DNA of 9,497 bases from Acidobacteriota bacterium (GCA_003224785.1 QHZV01000079.1:1-9497); one strand, 5' to 3'; shown: positions 1-5,936, counted from the stretch's first letter. Made by a program: numbers and translations. Notes: generated by a model not told the origin, from the sequence alone.

Positions 1-908
1 CTCAGGAAATAAAACGTGCCAATCGTCCATCGGCCCGAAATGGTGCGCCAAATTACGTACGCGTACGCACCGTAATAGCCTCCGGTGCTCACGAACGACA
101 GGGCCGAGCCAACTGCAAGCCGCCGTTTCGCAAGGTCGACGTCCTGGTGATAAATAATGTCAGAAAGCTTGGCGAAGCGCTCCGTAAAAAAGCTGCCCAG
201 GCTAAACAGCTTCAGTTCCTTTGCTGCTTCCTTCGTGGCTCCCGCCTGGCGAAGATAATCAAGTTGACGCTTAATCGGGGTCTGCCGGAAATTCTTGGCA
301 TAACCGAGAAATGCGAAATGGGTCTCCCCAATAAATGCGGGCAATACGGCCGCGATGAGCAGCAGCATCAACCAGGGGGAATAGATCATAACCGCGACCG
401 CCCAGCCGATAGCCGTGATCATTTGCAACTGAAGCCGCCCGATGGATTGGATCATCACCAACCGGTCTGTCGCTTGTACACGGGCGCGCTCCAGGCGGTC
501 GTAGAAAATGGGATCTTCGTAAGCTGTAAGATCCAAAGCCGAGGCGTGCTTCATCACCTGAATGCCGACGTGACGCGTGTACTTATTAGCAAGCAGCGCG
601 TCGGAGTAATCAATCATCCGCGTGACGATGCTGCTCAGAACGGCAAGCCCGAATTCGGCGCCTACCAGCCACCATAGCTGCACAGGAACAGAGCTGTGCG
701 CGTGTAGGATTCGCTCAAGAATGTCGATGATCAGCTTTGGAATGTAACCGAGGGCTACGGGGAGCAGTGCCGCGATGATCCGCGCGACAACCCCGAAAGT
801 GACCACACCGGGGCCCGAGTCCCACACGATCTTCAGGATCGGCGGAACGTTGCGGAGGGCTGAGAGGCGCTCTCGCCAACTGCTCCAGACATTTTCATTT
901 TGCGACAT
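1..908 (-). CDS. ABC transporter, exporter-type membrane domain (N-terminal part, truncated by window edge)
   Basis: The minus strand is open without a stop from an ATG at 908 to the left edge, giving 302 residues starting MSQNENVWSSW. Hydrophobic segments lie at about residues 36-62, 80-98, 162-192 and 267-288. They are separated by long charged stretches typical of the six-helix membrane domain of exporter-type ABC half-transporters. The stretch ATKEAAKELKLF (about 225-236) matches the conserved coupling-region sequence that these permeases carry in a cytoplasmic loop. The nucleotide-binding domain, with its Walker motifs, would lie off the window, so ATPase identity is inferred. The substrate cannot be told. 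The ATG has a weak AGGA about 10 nt upstream. The same frame stays open back to a TAG near 1009, so a GTG at 932 is an alternative start. A small ORF (935-1075) lies 26 nt upstream on the same strand. The gene is divergent from the exported glycoside hydrolase at 1328. Confidence 0.85.
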   Translation of the reverse strand, partial: MSQNENVWSSWRERLSALRNVPPILKIVWDSGPGVVTFGVVARIIAALLPVALGYIPKLIIDILERILHAHSSVPVQLWWLVGAEFGLAVLSSIVTRMIDYSDALLANKYTRHVGIQVMKHASALDLTAYEDPIFYDRLERARVQATDRLVMIQSIGRLQLQMITAIGWAVAVMIYSPWLMLLLIAAVLPAFIGETHFAFLGYAKNFRQTPIKRQLDYLRQAGATKEAAKELKLFSLGSFFTERFAKLSDIIYHQDVDLAKRRLAVGSALSFVSTGGYYGAYAYVIWRTISGRWTIGTFYFL

Positions 909-934
909 TAGGCCCGAATCCTGGCCCGACACGG

Positions 935-1075
935 TTAGGGCTGACGCGATGGCTTCAACAAAGATGCCCAAACCAGGTGCAAGGTTTGACAGGCGGTGTG
1001 CCAGACGCTACCAGTCGCCGGGGTTCCTTCACCACTGAAGAAAGCCGCCCACAGGATTATAAACACCGATTTCAT
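935..1075 (-). CDS. Possible small protein upstream of the ABC transporter gene (46 aa)
   Basis: An ATG at 1075 is preceded by GAGAGG with a 5-nt gap, the best ribosome-binding site in this part of the window. It opens a 46-codon frame ending in TAA at 935. The N-terminus (MKSVFIILWAAFFSG) is hydrophobic and resembles a signal peptide or single membrane segment. The C-terminal half contains one Cys and several Trp, with no motif I recognise. The ORF ends 26 nt before the ABC transporter ATG, so the two could be co-transcribed, and the peptide could serve as a leader or as a small membrane partner. An overlapping frame is also open here and leads directly into the ABC ORF, so a frameshifted longer N-terminus cannot be excluded. 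Coding status rests on the ribosome-binding site and N-terminal hydrophobicity only. Confidence 0.3.
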   Translation of the reverse strand: MKSVFIILWAAFFSGEGTPATGSVWHTACQTLHLVWASLLKPSRQP

Positions 1076-1222
1076 GATGCCCTCTCGGTGTGGCGGTAAA
1101 GCGGGCTAAGGCGTTCGTCTTAATTACTAGCGTTATTCAGATGGCCGAGATTTCTTTGACTTGCGACTCCTGACGCGACAACATGCGGACAGAGAAGAAT
1201 TGTCGCGATCTGAACTAGCTTT

Positions 1223-1239
1223 CGTGAAAAAAGTTCACG
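1223..1239. promoter_or_regulatory. Perfect dyad (6-bp arms, 5-nt centre) in divergent intergenic region
   Basis: CGTGAA and TTCACG flank AAAAG, a perfect 6+5+6 inverted repeat in the 252-bp gap between the divergent ORFs at 1075 and 1328. Its right arm coincides with a possible -35 hexamer (1234-1239). It could be an operator or a small hairpin. Further dyads surround it. TGAACTAG at 1211-1218 is inverted at 1267-1274, GATCTGAA is repeated directly at 1207-1214 and 1277-1284, and CTGAT-A-ATCAG lies at 1299-1309. No known regulator site was recognised. Confidence 0.3.
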
Positions 1240-1262
1240 GCGCAGCGAAAAAACTTTATTTT
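1234..1262 (+). promoter_or_regulatory. Weak sigma70-like promoter candidate for the glycoamylase-like gene
   Basis: TTCACG (1234-1239; 4 of 6 to TTGACA) is separated by exactly 17 nt from TATTTT (1257-1262; 4 of 6 to TATAAT). This lies in the most AT-rich part of the intergenic region, about 65 nt before the start codon at 1328. Hexamer matches are modest. No Shine-Dalgarno sequence is visible directly before the 1328 ATG. Confidence 0.25.
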
Positions 1263-1327
1263 CAGACTAGTTCACTGATCTGAAAAAAACAGTTCTCGCT
1301 GATAATCAGAGCACAATTCGTGTGTAG

Positions 1328-2587
1328 ATGAATCCGACCCGTCGTCAATTCCTTCGCGTGGCGCTGACCGGGGCCGCAGTTCTTCCGTTAACAGGAAAAA
1401 CTCTGGCCTCAAGTGTACTCGCGCGCTCTCAATATGCACCCGCCCTCAGCGACGACCAGTTGCTTGAGGAGATCGAGCGCGCGGCATTCGAGTTCTTTTG
1501 GAACGAGACCAACCCGGTTACCGGTTTGGTGATGGACAAAGCCAACGCCGACGGCGGCGGCTCGCCCGGAATTGCCAGCATCGCAGCCACCGGTTTCGGT
1601 CTCACCGCCTTGTGCATCGGACATCAACGAAAATATCGTCCTCAGGCGCAGATCGAACAACGTGTCGCAAAAACGGTCCGTTTCTTGGCGCAAGGTGCGC
1701 AAGTCGAACACGGCTTCCTATATCACTTCGTGAACGCTGCGACTGGAGAACGGGCAAGGGCCTCTGAAATCTCGCCGATCGATAATGCGATCTTGCTCTG
1801 CGGTGTTCTTACCTGCCGGGAATACTTTAAGATTGCCAGAATCGATCGTGACGCGACCGCAATTTTCAACCGGGTTGAGTGGCCTTGGGCGCTCAACGGC
1901 GGCAATACTTTCGCTCTCGACTGGAAGCCCGAGCATGGCTTTAGCAGGCTGCGATGGGATTCGTATTGCGAATCCATGATGCTGTATTTGCTCGCCATCG
2001 GATCGCCAACCCACTCCATTCCGGCGGAATGCTGGAATGCTGTGCGGCGACCGAAAATGGTTTATGGAGGCAGACAATACGTTTCGTCTCCGGCGCCATT
2101 GTTCGTACATCAGTTTTCCCACGCCTGGTTCGATTTCCGCGACAAGCACGACGATTACGCGAATTACTTCGAGAACTCGATGATCGCATCCCACGCTCAT
2201 CGTGAGTTTTGCGTCGAGTTAGGCCAAAAGTTTCCGTGCTACTCGGGCGACGTTTGGGGAATCACGGATTCAGATTCTAGTGCGGGCTACGTCGCGTGGG
2301 GCGGGCCGCCCCTATTAGGTCCGATTGACGGCAGCCTGGTACCAGCACGTTCGCACTACGGTGAACACATGTGGAAGAAGTATGGCTTCGTGGACGCATT
2401 CAATCCGCTCACCGGCTGGGCCAGCAAATATGTGCTGGGAATTGATTTGGGAATCAGCATGCTGATGGCGGAGAATGCCCGCTCTCAATTTGTATGGAAC
2501 ACTTTCATGCGAAACCCGGAAGCGACAACCGCCATGGAGCGCGTAGGCTTCATGCCTGATGGGTTCGGCGTACCTCTGTTTGCCTGA
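1328..2587 (+). CDS. Tat-exported glycoamylase-like protein (GH144 / beta-1,2-glucanase type)
   Basis: The 419-residue product starts with a twin-arginine signal: TRRQFLR at residues 4-10, a hydrophobic stretch to about 22, then an Ala/Ser-rich cleavage region. This predicts folded export to the periplasm or outside. From residue 42 the protein follows the glycoamylase-like domain shared by GH144 endo-beta-1,2-glucanases and the tail of cyclic beta-1,2-glucan synthases. The landmarks are AAFEFFW (52-58), GIASIAATGFGLTALCIG (81-98), SPIDNAILLCGVLT (149-162), ESMMLYLLAIGSPTH (215-229), HQFSHAWFDFRDK (261-273) and KYGFVDAFNP (351-360). Likely action is cleavage of a beta-glucan chain; the exact substrate is inferred. 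Between GPIDGSLVP (331-339) and YGEHMW (344-349) the usual stretch of roughly 20-25 residues seems absent, so activity may be altered. The gene converges on hom, with 17 nt between the stops and no clear terminator. Confidence 0.85.
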   Translation: MNPTRRQFLRVALTGAAVLPLTGKTLASSVLARSQYAPALSDDQLLEEIERAAFEFFWNETNPVTGLVMDKANADGGGSPGIASIAATGFGLTALCIGHQRKYRPQAQIEQRVAKTVRFLAQGAQVEHGFLYHFVNAATGERARASEISPIDNAILLCGVLTCREYFKIARIDRDATAIFNRVEWPWALNGGNTFALDWKPEHGFSRLRWDSYCESMMLYLLAIGSPTHSIPAECWNAVRRPKMVYGGRQYVSSPAPLFVHQFSHAWFDFRDKHDDYANYFENSMIASHAHREFCVELGQKFPCYSGDVWGITDSDSSAGYVAWGGPPLLGPIDGSLVPARSHYGEHMWKKYGFVDAFNPLTGWASKYVLGIDLGISMLMAENARSQFVWNTFMRNPEATTAMERVGFMPDGFGVPLFA

Positions 2588-2609
2588 TATTTAATACCTG
2601 ATATTTAAT
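2583..2609. repeat. 14-bp tandem duplication at the convergent gene junction
   Basis: CCTGATATTTAAT occurs at 2583-2595 and again at 2597-2609 with a period of 14. The first copy contains the TGA stop of the glycoamylase-like gene (2585-2587). The second contains the TAA stop of hom on the opposite strand (2605-2607). Because 14 is not a multiple of 3, the duplication separates the two gene ends rather than extending either protein in frame. Confidence 0.9.
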
Positions 2610-3918
2610 CAAGGATGGGAAGATTCAGGCAAGGCTGGACGTGGAAATCCAATTCGGCTATGTGCTTCAAGGATTCTTCCACCAGCGAATTTCTGCAAGG
2701 CTCGAGCGTAATCACAAAGGGCAGTTTCGATTTCGGATATCCGGATTTCTGGAATACCGAATCAATATTGATGCCCGATCGGCAGAAAATCAGCGCAAGT
2801 GCAGCGATAATTCCGGGTTCGTCCCTAACCATAAACCGCAAATAATGCCGCGATGTGAAATCGGCGCTGACCGGCAGGGCGGAAGTCGTGCCTTCATCCA
2901 GTGCAACACCGTTATTTTGGCGTGAGCGGACGATTGCAATCAAGTCCGAGACGACTGCCACTGCAGTTGGATTTCCGCCAGCGCCATGTCCTGCGAAGAC
3001 AGTCTCACCCCCAAACTTTCCCGTGGACATCACTAGATTTTGGCCGCCTTCAACGGCTGCCAGTGGCGAAGAGTCGTGCACGAGCGTGGGTTGCACAGAA
3101 GCGAAAAGCGTGCCCACAGCCTTTTCAGCCCGCGAAATCTGCCGGATAGTGCAGTTCAGCAGCTTCGCATATTCGAAGTCCACGGGCTCAATGCTGGCAA
3201 TTGACCGCGCCTGAATGTCTAGCGGATTAGCCGAAACGCGCAACCCGGCACGCGCAAGGATCGTGAGTTTCGCGCGAGCGTCGTGGCCTTCAATATCTTC
3301 AGACGGATCAGCTTCGGCAAAGCCCAATTGCTGCGCTTCCTTTAGCGCCGCTTCAAACGAGATGCCGGCGCTCTCGATGCGGGTGAGAATGTAATTACAG
3401 GTGCCGTTGAGGATTCCGCAAAGCCGGACTAGTTCATCTGCGGCGAGCCCCTCCTGCAATCCAGAAATGACCGGGACTCCGCCGGCGACCGATGCTCCGA
3501 AGGCCAGATACTGATGATTTTCGCGAGCCAGGCGAATAAGTTCGGTTCCACGGCGAGCGATGAGTTGTTTATTAGCGGTAACTACTGACTTGCCCGCGCG
3601 CAAAGCGCTGCGGACCCAACCGCCGGCCGGTTCCAGTCCGCCGATGAGCTCGACAACAATATTCACGTCCGAGGAAATGATGTCGTCAATGTTCTCCGTC
3701 CAGCGAACAGTGCTGGGCAGCCAGTCAACTTGCTTGCGTTGAATGTTGCGATTGCAAATGTGAGTTAGCCGCAGTCCAGCAGGGCAATTTTCAGACAAGA
3801 TACGAGCGACGGAACTACCCACCGTTCCGAAGCCGACGATTGCCACATCCAGAACTTTGTTAGGCTTCGACAAATCTGATGCGACGGGTGCCATCGCGAT
3901 ATTAGGAGGCGCTGTCAT
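2605..3918 (-). CDS. hom: Homoserine dehydrogenase (with C-terminal ACT domain)
   Basis: This enzyme reduces aspartate semialdehyde to homoserine with NAD(P)H, the branch point toward threonine, isoleucine and methionine. The 437-residue product has the dinucleotide motif GFGTVG at 29-34, TANK at 124-127, the signature GILNGTCNYIL at 168-178, and the active-site stretch AEADPSEDIEGHDARAKL at 201-218, which includes the conserved acidic residues and Lys. A C-terminal ACT domain (about 367-430) suggests feedback control, classically by threonine. Length fits the monofunctional, ACT-bearing form. I chose the ATG at 3918 because it has GAGAG 4 nt upstream and lies 7 nt after the lysC stop. Alternative ATGs at 3945 (overlapping lysC, no ribosome-binding site) and 4053 would add residues not typical of the family. 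It is almost certainly translated from the lysC transcript. No thrB or thrC follows. Confidence 0.95.
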   Translation of the reverse strand: MTAPPNIAMAPVASDLSKPNKVLDVAIVGFGTVGSSVARILSENCPAGLRLTHICNRNIQRKQVDWLPSTVRWTENIDDIISSDVNIVVELIGGLEPAGGWVRSALRAGKSVVTANKQLIARRGTELIRLARENHQYLAFGASVAGGVPVISGLQEGLAADELVRLCGILNGTCNYILTRIESAGISFEAALKEAQQLGFAEADPSEDIEGHDARAKLTILARAGLRVSANPLDIQARSIASIEPVDFEYAKLLNCTIRQISRAEKAVGTLFASVQPTLVHDSSPLAAVEGGQNLVMSTGKFGGETVFAGHGAGGNPTAVAVVSDLIAIVRSRQNNGVALDEGTTSALPVSADFTSRHYLRFMVRDEPGIIAALALIFCRSGINIDSVFQKSGYPKSKLPFVITLEPCRNSLVEESLKHIAELDFHVQPCLNLPILD

Positions 3919-3925
3919 GTGACTC

Positions 3926-5440
3926 TCAATCTCTAGTTCTTTCATAACCGCGAGACGCCCGAAGCTCCAAACTTGCAGCAGCACCCGCGGCCGCGCTCCG
4001 AGATCTGACCGCACGCGTGCCAGTGCCGTTGGGGCGGCGTCCCACAACACCATTCTTCTTTTGAGCGAGAACTACATTCGATTTTGCAGGGAAAAAATGT
4101 GCGTGCAGGTGGCGCACGGCCTTAGGCACATCGCTCTCCTGAACCACAAAACTAATGTTGATCTCCGATGCGCCTTGAGAAATCATGCGAATATTTACGC
4201 CTGCGTTAGCGATGATATTGAATACGCTCGCGGCGATACCCGGCTTGCCATGGATATCTTCCCCAACCAGGCAGATGATCGCCTGCCGATCTTCGCAAGC
4301 GACATCGGCAATTTGCTCAAGTTCGGAGAGCAGGGCTTTTGCCAGCCGCTTGGTTTCCATCGTGAACGACATGCTGACTTCCGAGATGGCGACAATATCT
4401 ACCGGGCTCGAATGACGATCTAGGGCTTCAAAGACCGATCGCAGGAATCCGTGCACCATGACCCCGCGCGAAGCCACCACGTTCACAATACTGATTCCAT
4501 TCTTGGCAGTGATGGCGCGAAAAACGTCTTGACTGGGCGGCGCTTGGGCGGTGATTTGCGTGCCGGTGCTCTTGAGATTGCGCGAGTTCAGCACGTACAC
4601 CGGAATGTTCTGGTGAATTGCCGGAAGCAAAGTTGCTGGGTGCAGGACTTTCGCGCCGAAATACGCGAGCTCGGCGGCTTCATTGAAGCTGATGCGCTTG
4701 ATGGTTCTGGCATCCGGACAGAGTCTTGGATCGGTCGTCATCATGCCTTCAACATCAGTCCAGATCTCGATGCAATCGGCATCCAATGCCGCTCCAATTA
4801 TTGCGGCCGAATAATCGGAACCGCCGCGGCCGAGGGTGGTCGGAACCCCTGCAGCAGTCGCAGCAATGAACCCTCCCATCACCGCGACCCTTTTCTTCGA
4901 AACCAGCGGCACAATTTTCTTCTTGCATCGTTCCCGTGTCTGCTCCATTTGCGGCACAGCGCGGGTGTGGGTTGCGTCCGTGATCAGGCACTGACGCGAA
5001 TCCACCCATGCGGCATTCAGTCCCCGAACCGCGAACGCGTCCGCCACCATGATGCTGGAAATCAGCTCTCCGAACGAAAGTAAATAATCGGTGCCGCGCG
5101 GAGTCAGTTCACGGACAGCAGCTAATCCTCGCAAAAAGTTCTCAAGCTCGGAAAAATGCTTTTCCAGCTTGGGGGCGAGAGTGGCGCCGCGTTTGGTTCC
5201 CAGAAGTTCGATCGCGGTCTGAAAGTGACGCTCTCGAAGCGACTGCAGCAGTTTGATGGCGGCATCGCAATCGCCGCCCGCGGCAATGTTCCCCATGGCG
5301 ACAAGCTGATCTGTAACTCTTGCCATGGCGCTGACCACAACTACGGGCGACCGCTTTAGACGGCTGGTCACAATGCGGGCAACGCGCTCGATCGCGTCAG
5401 CGCTTTCGACCGATGTTCCACCGAACTTCATCACGATCAC
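3926..5440 (-). CDS. lysC: Aspartate kinase (monofunctional, two ACT domains, extra C-terminal tail)
   Basis: This enzyme phosphorylates aspartate, the committed step for lysine, threonine, methionine and isoleucine. The 504-residue frame has KFGGTS at 5-10, SFGE at 132-135, GRGGSDYSA at 204-212 and WTDVEG at 227-232. These are the nucleotide- and aspartate-binding motifs of the LysC/ThrA class. Two C-terminal ACT domains follow, one ending near 385 and one at about 398-448 containing GKPGIAASVFNII and SQGASEINISF, so allosteric inhibition by an end product is expected. The normal protein length of about 450 is reached at HLHAHFF. The remaining 54 residues are an Arg/Ala/Gly-rich tail with no domain I recognise. 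Start is GTG at 5440, giving MIVMKFGG with a complete first strand. An ATG at 5431 has a strong AGGTGA 5 nt upstream and is a real alternative. The gene follows an attenuator-like leader and precedes hom by 7 nt. Confidence 0.95.
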   Translation of the reverse strand: MIVMKFGGTSVESADAIERVARIVTSRLKRSPVVVVSAMARVTDQLVAMGNIAAGGDCDAAIKLLQSLRERHFQTAIELLGTKRGATLAPKLEKHFSELENFLRGLAAVRELTPRGTDYLLSFGELISSIMVADAFAVRGLNAAWVDSRQCLITDATHTRAVPQMEQTRERCKKKIVPLVSKKRVAVMGGFIAATAAGVPTTLGRGGSDYSAAIIGAALDADCIEIWTDVEGMMTTDPRLCPDARTIKRISFNEAAELAYFGAKVLHPATLLPAIHQNIPVYVLNSRNLKSTGTQITAQAPPSQDVFRAITAKNGISIVNVVASRGVMVHGFLRSVFEALDRHSSPVDIVAISEVSMSFTMETKRLAKALLSELEQIADVACEDRQAIICLVGEDIHGKPGIAASVFNIIANAGVNIRMISQGASEINISFVVQESDVPKAVRHLHAHFFPAKSNVVLAQKKNGVVGRRPNGTGTRAVRSRSAAAGAAASLELRASRGYERTRD

Positions 5441-5487
5441 CTGGCTATCACTCCCAATTGTTCCAAATCGACCACCCCAAATAGACT

Positions 5488-5507
5488 AAATTACAACGCA
5501 AATTACA
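5488..5507. repeat. Direct repeat AAATTACA, period 12, in the lysC 5' untranslated region
   Basis: AAATTACA occurs at 5488-5495 and 5500-5507, separated by ACGC. On the transcribed strand this reads TGTAATTT-GCGT-TGTAATTT. It lies between the leader terminator and the lysC start. It could be a protein-binding site or chance in an AT-rich spacer. No -35 element fits these copies as -10 boxes. Confidence 0.35.
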
Positions 5508-5519
5508 CCCACAAAACGA

Positions 5520-5552
5520 AAGACCCACCGCCGTTATTCGGCTGTGGGTCTT
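5520..5552 (-). terminator. Intrinsic terminator in the lysC-hom leader (attenuator, segments 3:4)
   Basis: On the minus strand AAGACCCAC (5552-5544) pairs perfectly with GTGGGTCTT (5528-5520). After one A/G mismatch, GCCG (5542-5539) pairs with CGGC (5533-5530) around an AATAA loop, for 13 base pairs in all. The stem is followed by TCGTTTTG, so its 3' end reads into a U-rich tract. On the plus strand nothing T-rich follows, so it acts on minus-strand transcription. It lies about 80 nt upstream of the lysC start and 23 nt after the leader-peptide stop, where it can only reduce read-through into lysC-hom. Confidence 0.75.
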
Positions 5553-5630
5553 GAGCAGATGCGTTAAAGTCCAGCTCAACGACGCCCACGCCAGACACTA
5601 ATTCGTGTCCCGCTGATTGTGCGGGGCATC
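5540..5630 (-). promoter_or_regulatory. Alternative RNA pairings (anti-terminator and its competitor) of the lysC-hom attenuator
   Basis: Three segments can pair in mutually exclusive ways on the minus-strand RNA. Segment 2 (GGCGUGGG, 5592-5585, peptide codons 22-24) can pair with the terminator's 5' arm, segment 3 (GACCCACAGCC, 5550-5540). This uses GUGGG:CCCAC and GGC:GCC around one bulged A, and blocks the terminator. Segment 1 (GAUGCCC, 5630-5624, codons 9-11) can instead pair with GGGCGUC (5587-5581), seven pairs with one G-U, which frees segment 3 for the terminator. Two small hairpins, CCCGC/GCGGG (5625-5621 with 5613-5609) and GACAC/GUGUC (5609-5605 with 5598-5594), cover the Thr and Ile codons. 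Pairings were found by eye without energies. Confidence 0.6.
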
Positions 5631-5656
5631 GAGCCTGTCTGAGACATGGACGCCAT
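5576..5656 (-). CDS. Putative leader peptide of the lysC-hom operon (26 aa, Thr/Ile/Met codons)
   Basis: An ATG at 5656 opens 26 codons ending in TGA at 5576. The peptide starts MASMSQTG and ends SVWRGRR. It contains Thr at 7, 13 and 17 (all ACA), Ile at 14 and 19, and Met at 1, 4 and 10. These eight residues are aspartate-family products made through the lysC and hom steps. Thr-13, Ile-14, Thr-17 and Ile-19 lie just before the anti-terminator segment (codons 22-24). A ribosome stalled at Thr-17 would leave that segment free, and one finishing the peptide would cover it. There is no Shine-Dalgarno sequence. The ATG is 8 nt from a TATATT -10 box, so translation would be nearly leaderless. The role is inferred by analogy with the enterobacterial thrL leader. 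Such a short ORF could arise by chance, and a longer frame (5598-5834) overlaps it. Confidence 0.5.
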   Translation of the reverse strand: MASMSQTGSMPRTISGTRISVWRGRR

Positions 5657-5664
5657 GACAGATT

Positions 5665-5670
5665 AATATA
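5665..5670 (-). promoter_or_regulatory. -10 box for the lysC-hom leader transcript
   Basis: The minus strand reads TATATT (5670-5665), 5 of 6 to TATAAT. Transcription would start about 6-9 nt downstream, at roughly 5658-5656, practically on the A of the leader-peptide ATG. A -35 match is poor: TTTAGC at 5693-5688 with a 17-nt spacer, 3 of 6. The call therefore depends on the -10 box and its placement ahead of the attenuator. The resulting untranslated leader before lysC would be about 215 nt. Confidence 0.4.
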
Positions 5671-5890
5671 CCCGAACCGCGCACGTCGCTAAAGCTGCTT
5701 TTTGAATTGAGCGCATCGAAAAAACCGCAAGGAGCCCCCCTTTTACGAACTTCGGTACGCACCACACTGGTGGAGTGCGTTTTCAAAAATTCCATTCGCC
5801 TAATCGAAATTCTGAATTTTACTTTGCACCCCAAATGCCTGTAACAAAGATATATACGGGTCGTGCGCGCGATCTAGAAACCAGTCGTGG

Positions 5891-5918
5891 GCTGTTGGCC
5901 ATTGGTTGTTGGCAGTTC
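5891..5918. repeat. Degenerate heptamer tandem repeat (four units)
   Basis: Four consecutive 7-mers read GCTGTTG, GCCATTG, GTTGTTG and GCAGTTC, fitting a loose consensus GNNRTTG or GNNGTTG. They resemble the short heptameric tandem repeats scattered in intergenic DNA of several bacterial groups. The last unit overlaps the GGCAGT/ACTGCC inverted repeat. With only four diverged units, chance similarity is possible. Confidence 0.4.
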
Positions 5919-5936
5919 CGAAATCTGACTACTGCC

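Noticed and set aside
147..677. 176-codon plus-strand ORF at the left end
   Set aside because: It is antisense to the ABC transporter membrane domain, which is clearly coding on the minus strand. Its translation is low-complexity and unrecognisable.
2588..2640. Bidirectional terminator between the convergent genes
   Set aside because: Only the AT-rich tandem repeat is present. I found no GC-rich stem followed by a T-run on either strand.
3919..4053. Longer hom start at 4053 (482 residues)
   Set aside because: It overlaps lysC by 128 nt and adds residues not typical of homoserine dehydrogenases. The ATG at 3918 has a ribosome-binding site and gives the usual length.
5594..5680. Possible TPP riboswitch: GGGG, CTGAGA-like and ACCC pieces on the plus strand
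   Set aside because: The strongly conserved second half of the TPP aptamer is missing, and neighbouring genes are unrelated to thiamine. The fragments coincide with the minus-strand leader hairpins.
5440..5700. Lysine riboswitch (L box), often found before lysC
   Set aside because: None of the conserved lysine-aptamer sequence blocks could be found on the minus strand. A peptide-coding attenuator explains the region better.
5598..5834. 78-codon minus-strand ORF upstream of lysC
   Set aside because: No ribosome-binding site, no recognisable protein, and it runs across the hairpins and -10 box of the leader. It is better explained as a chance frame through a regulatory RNA.
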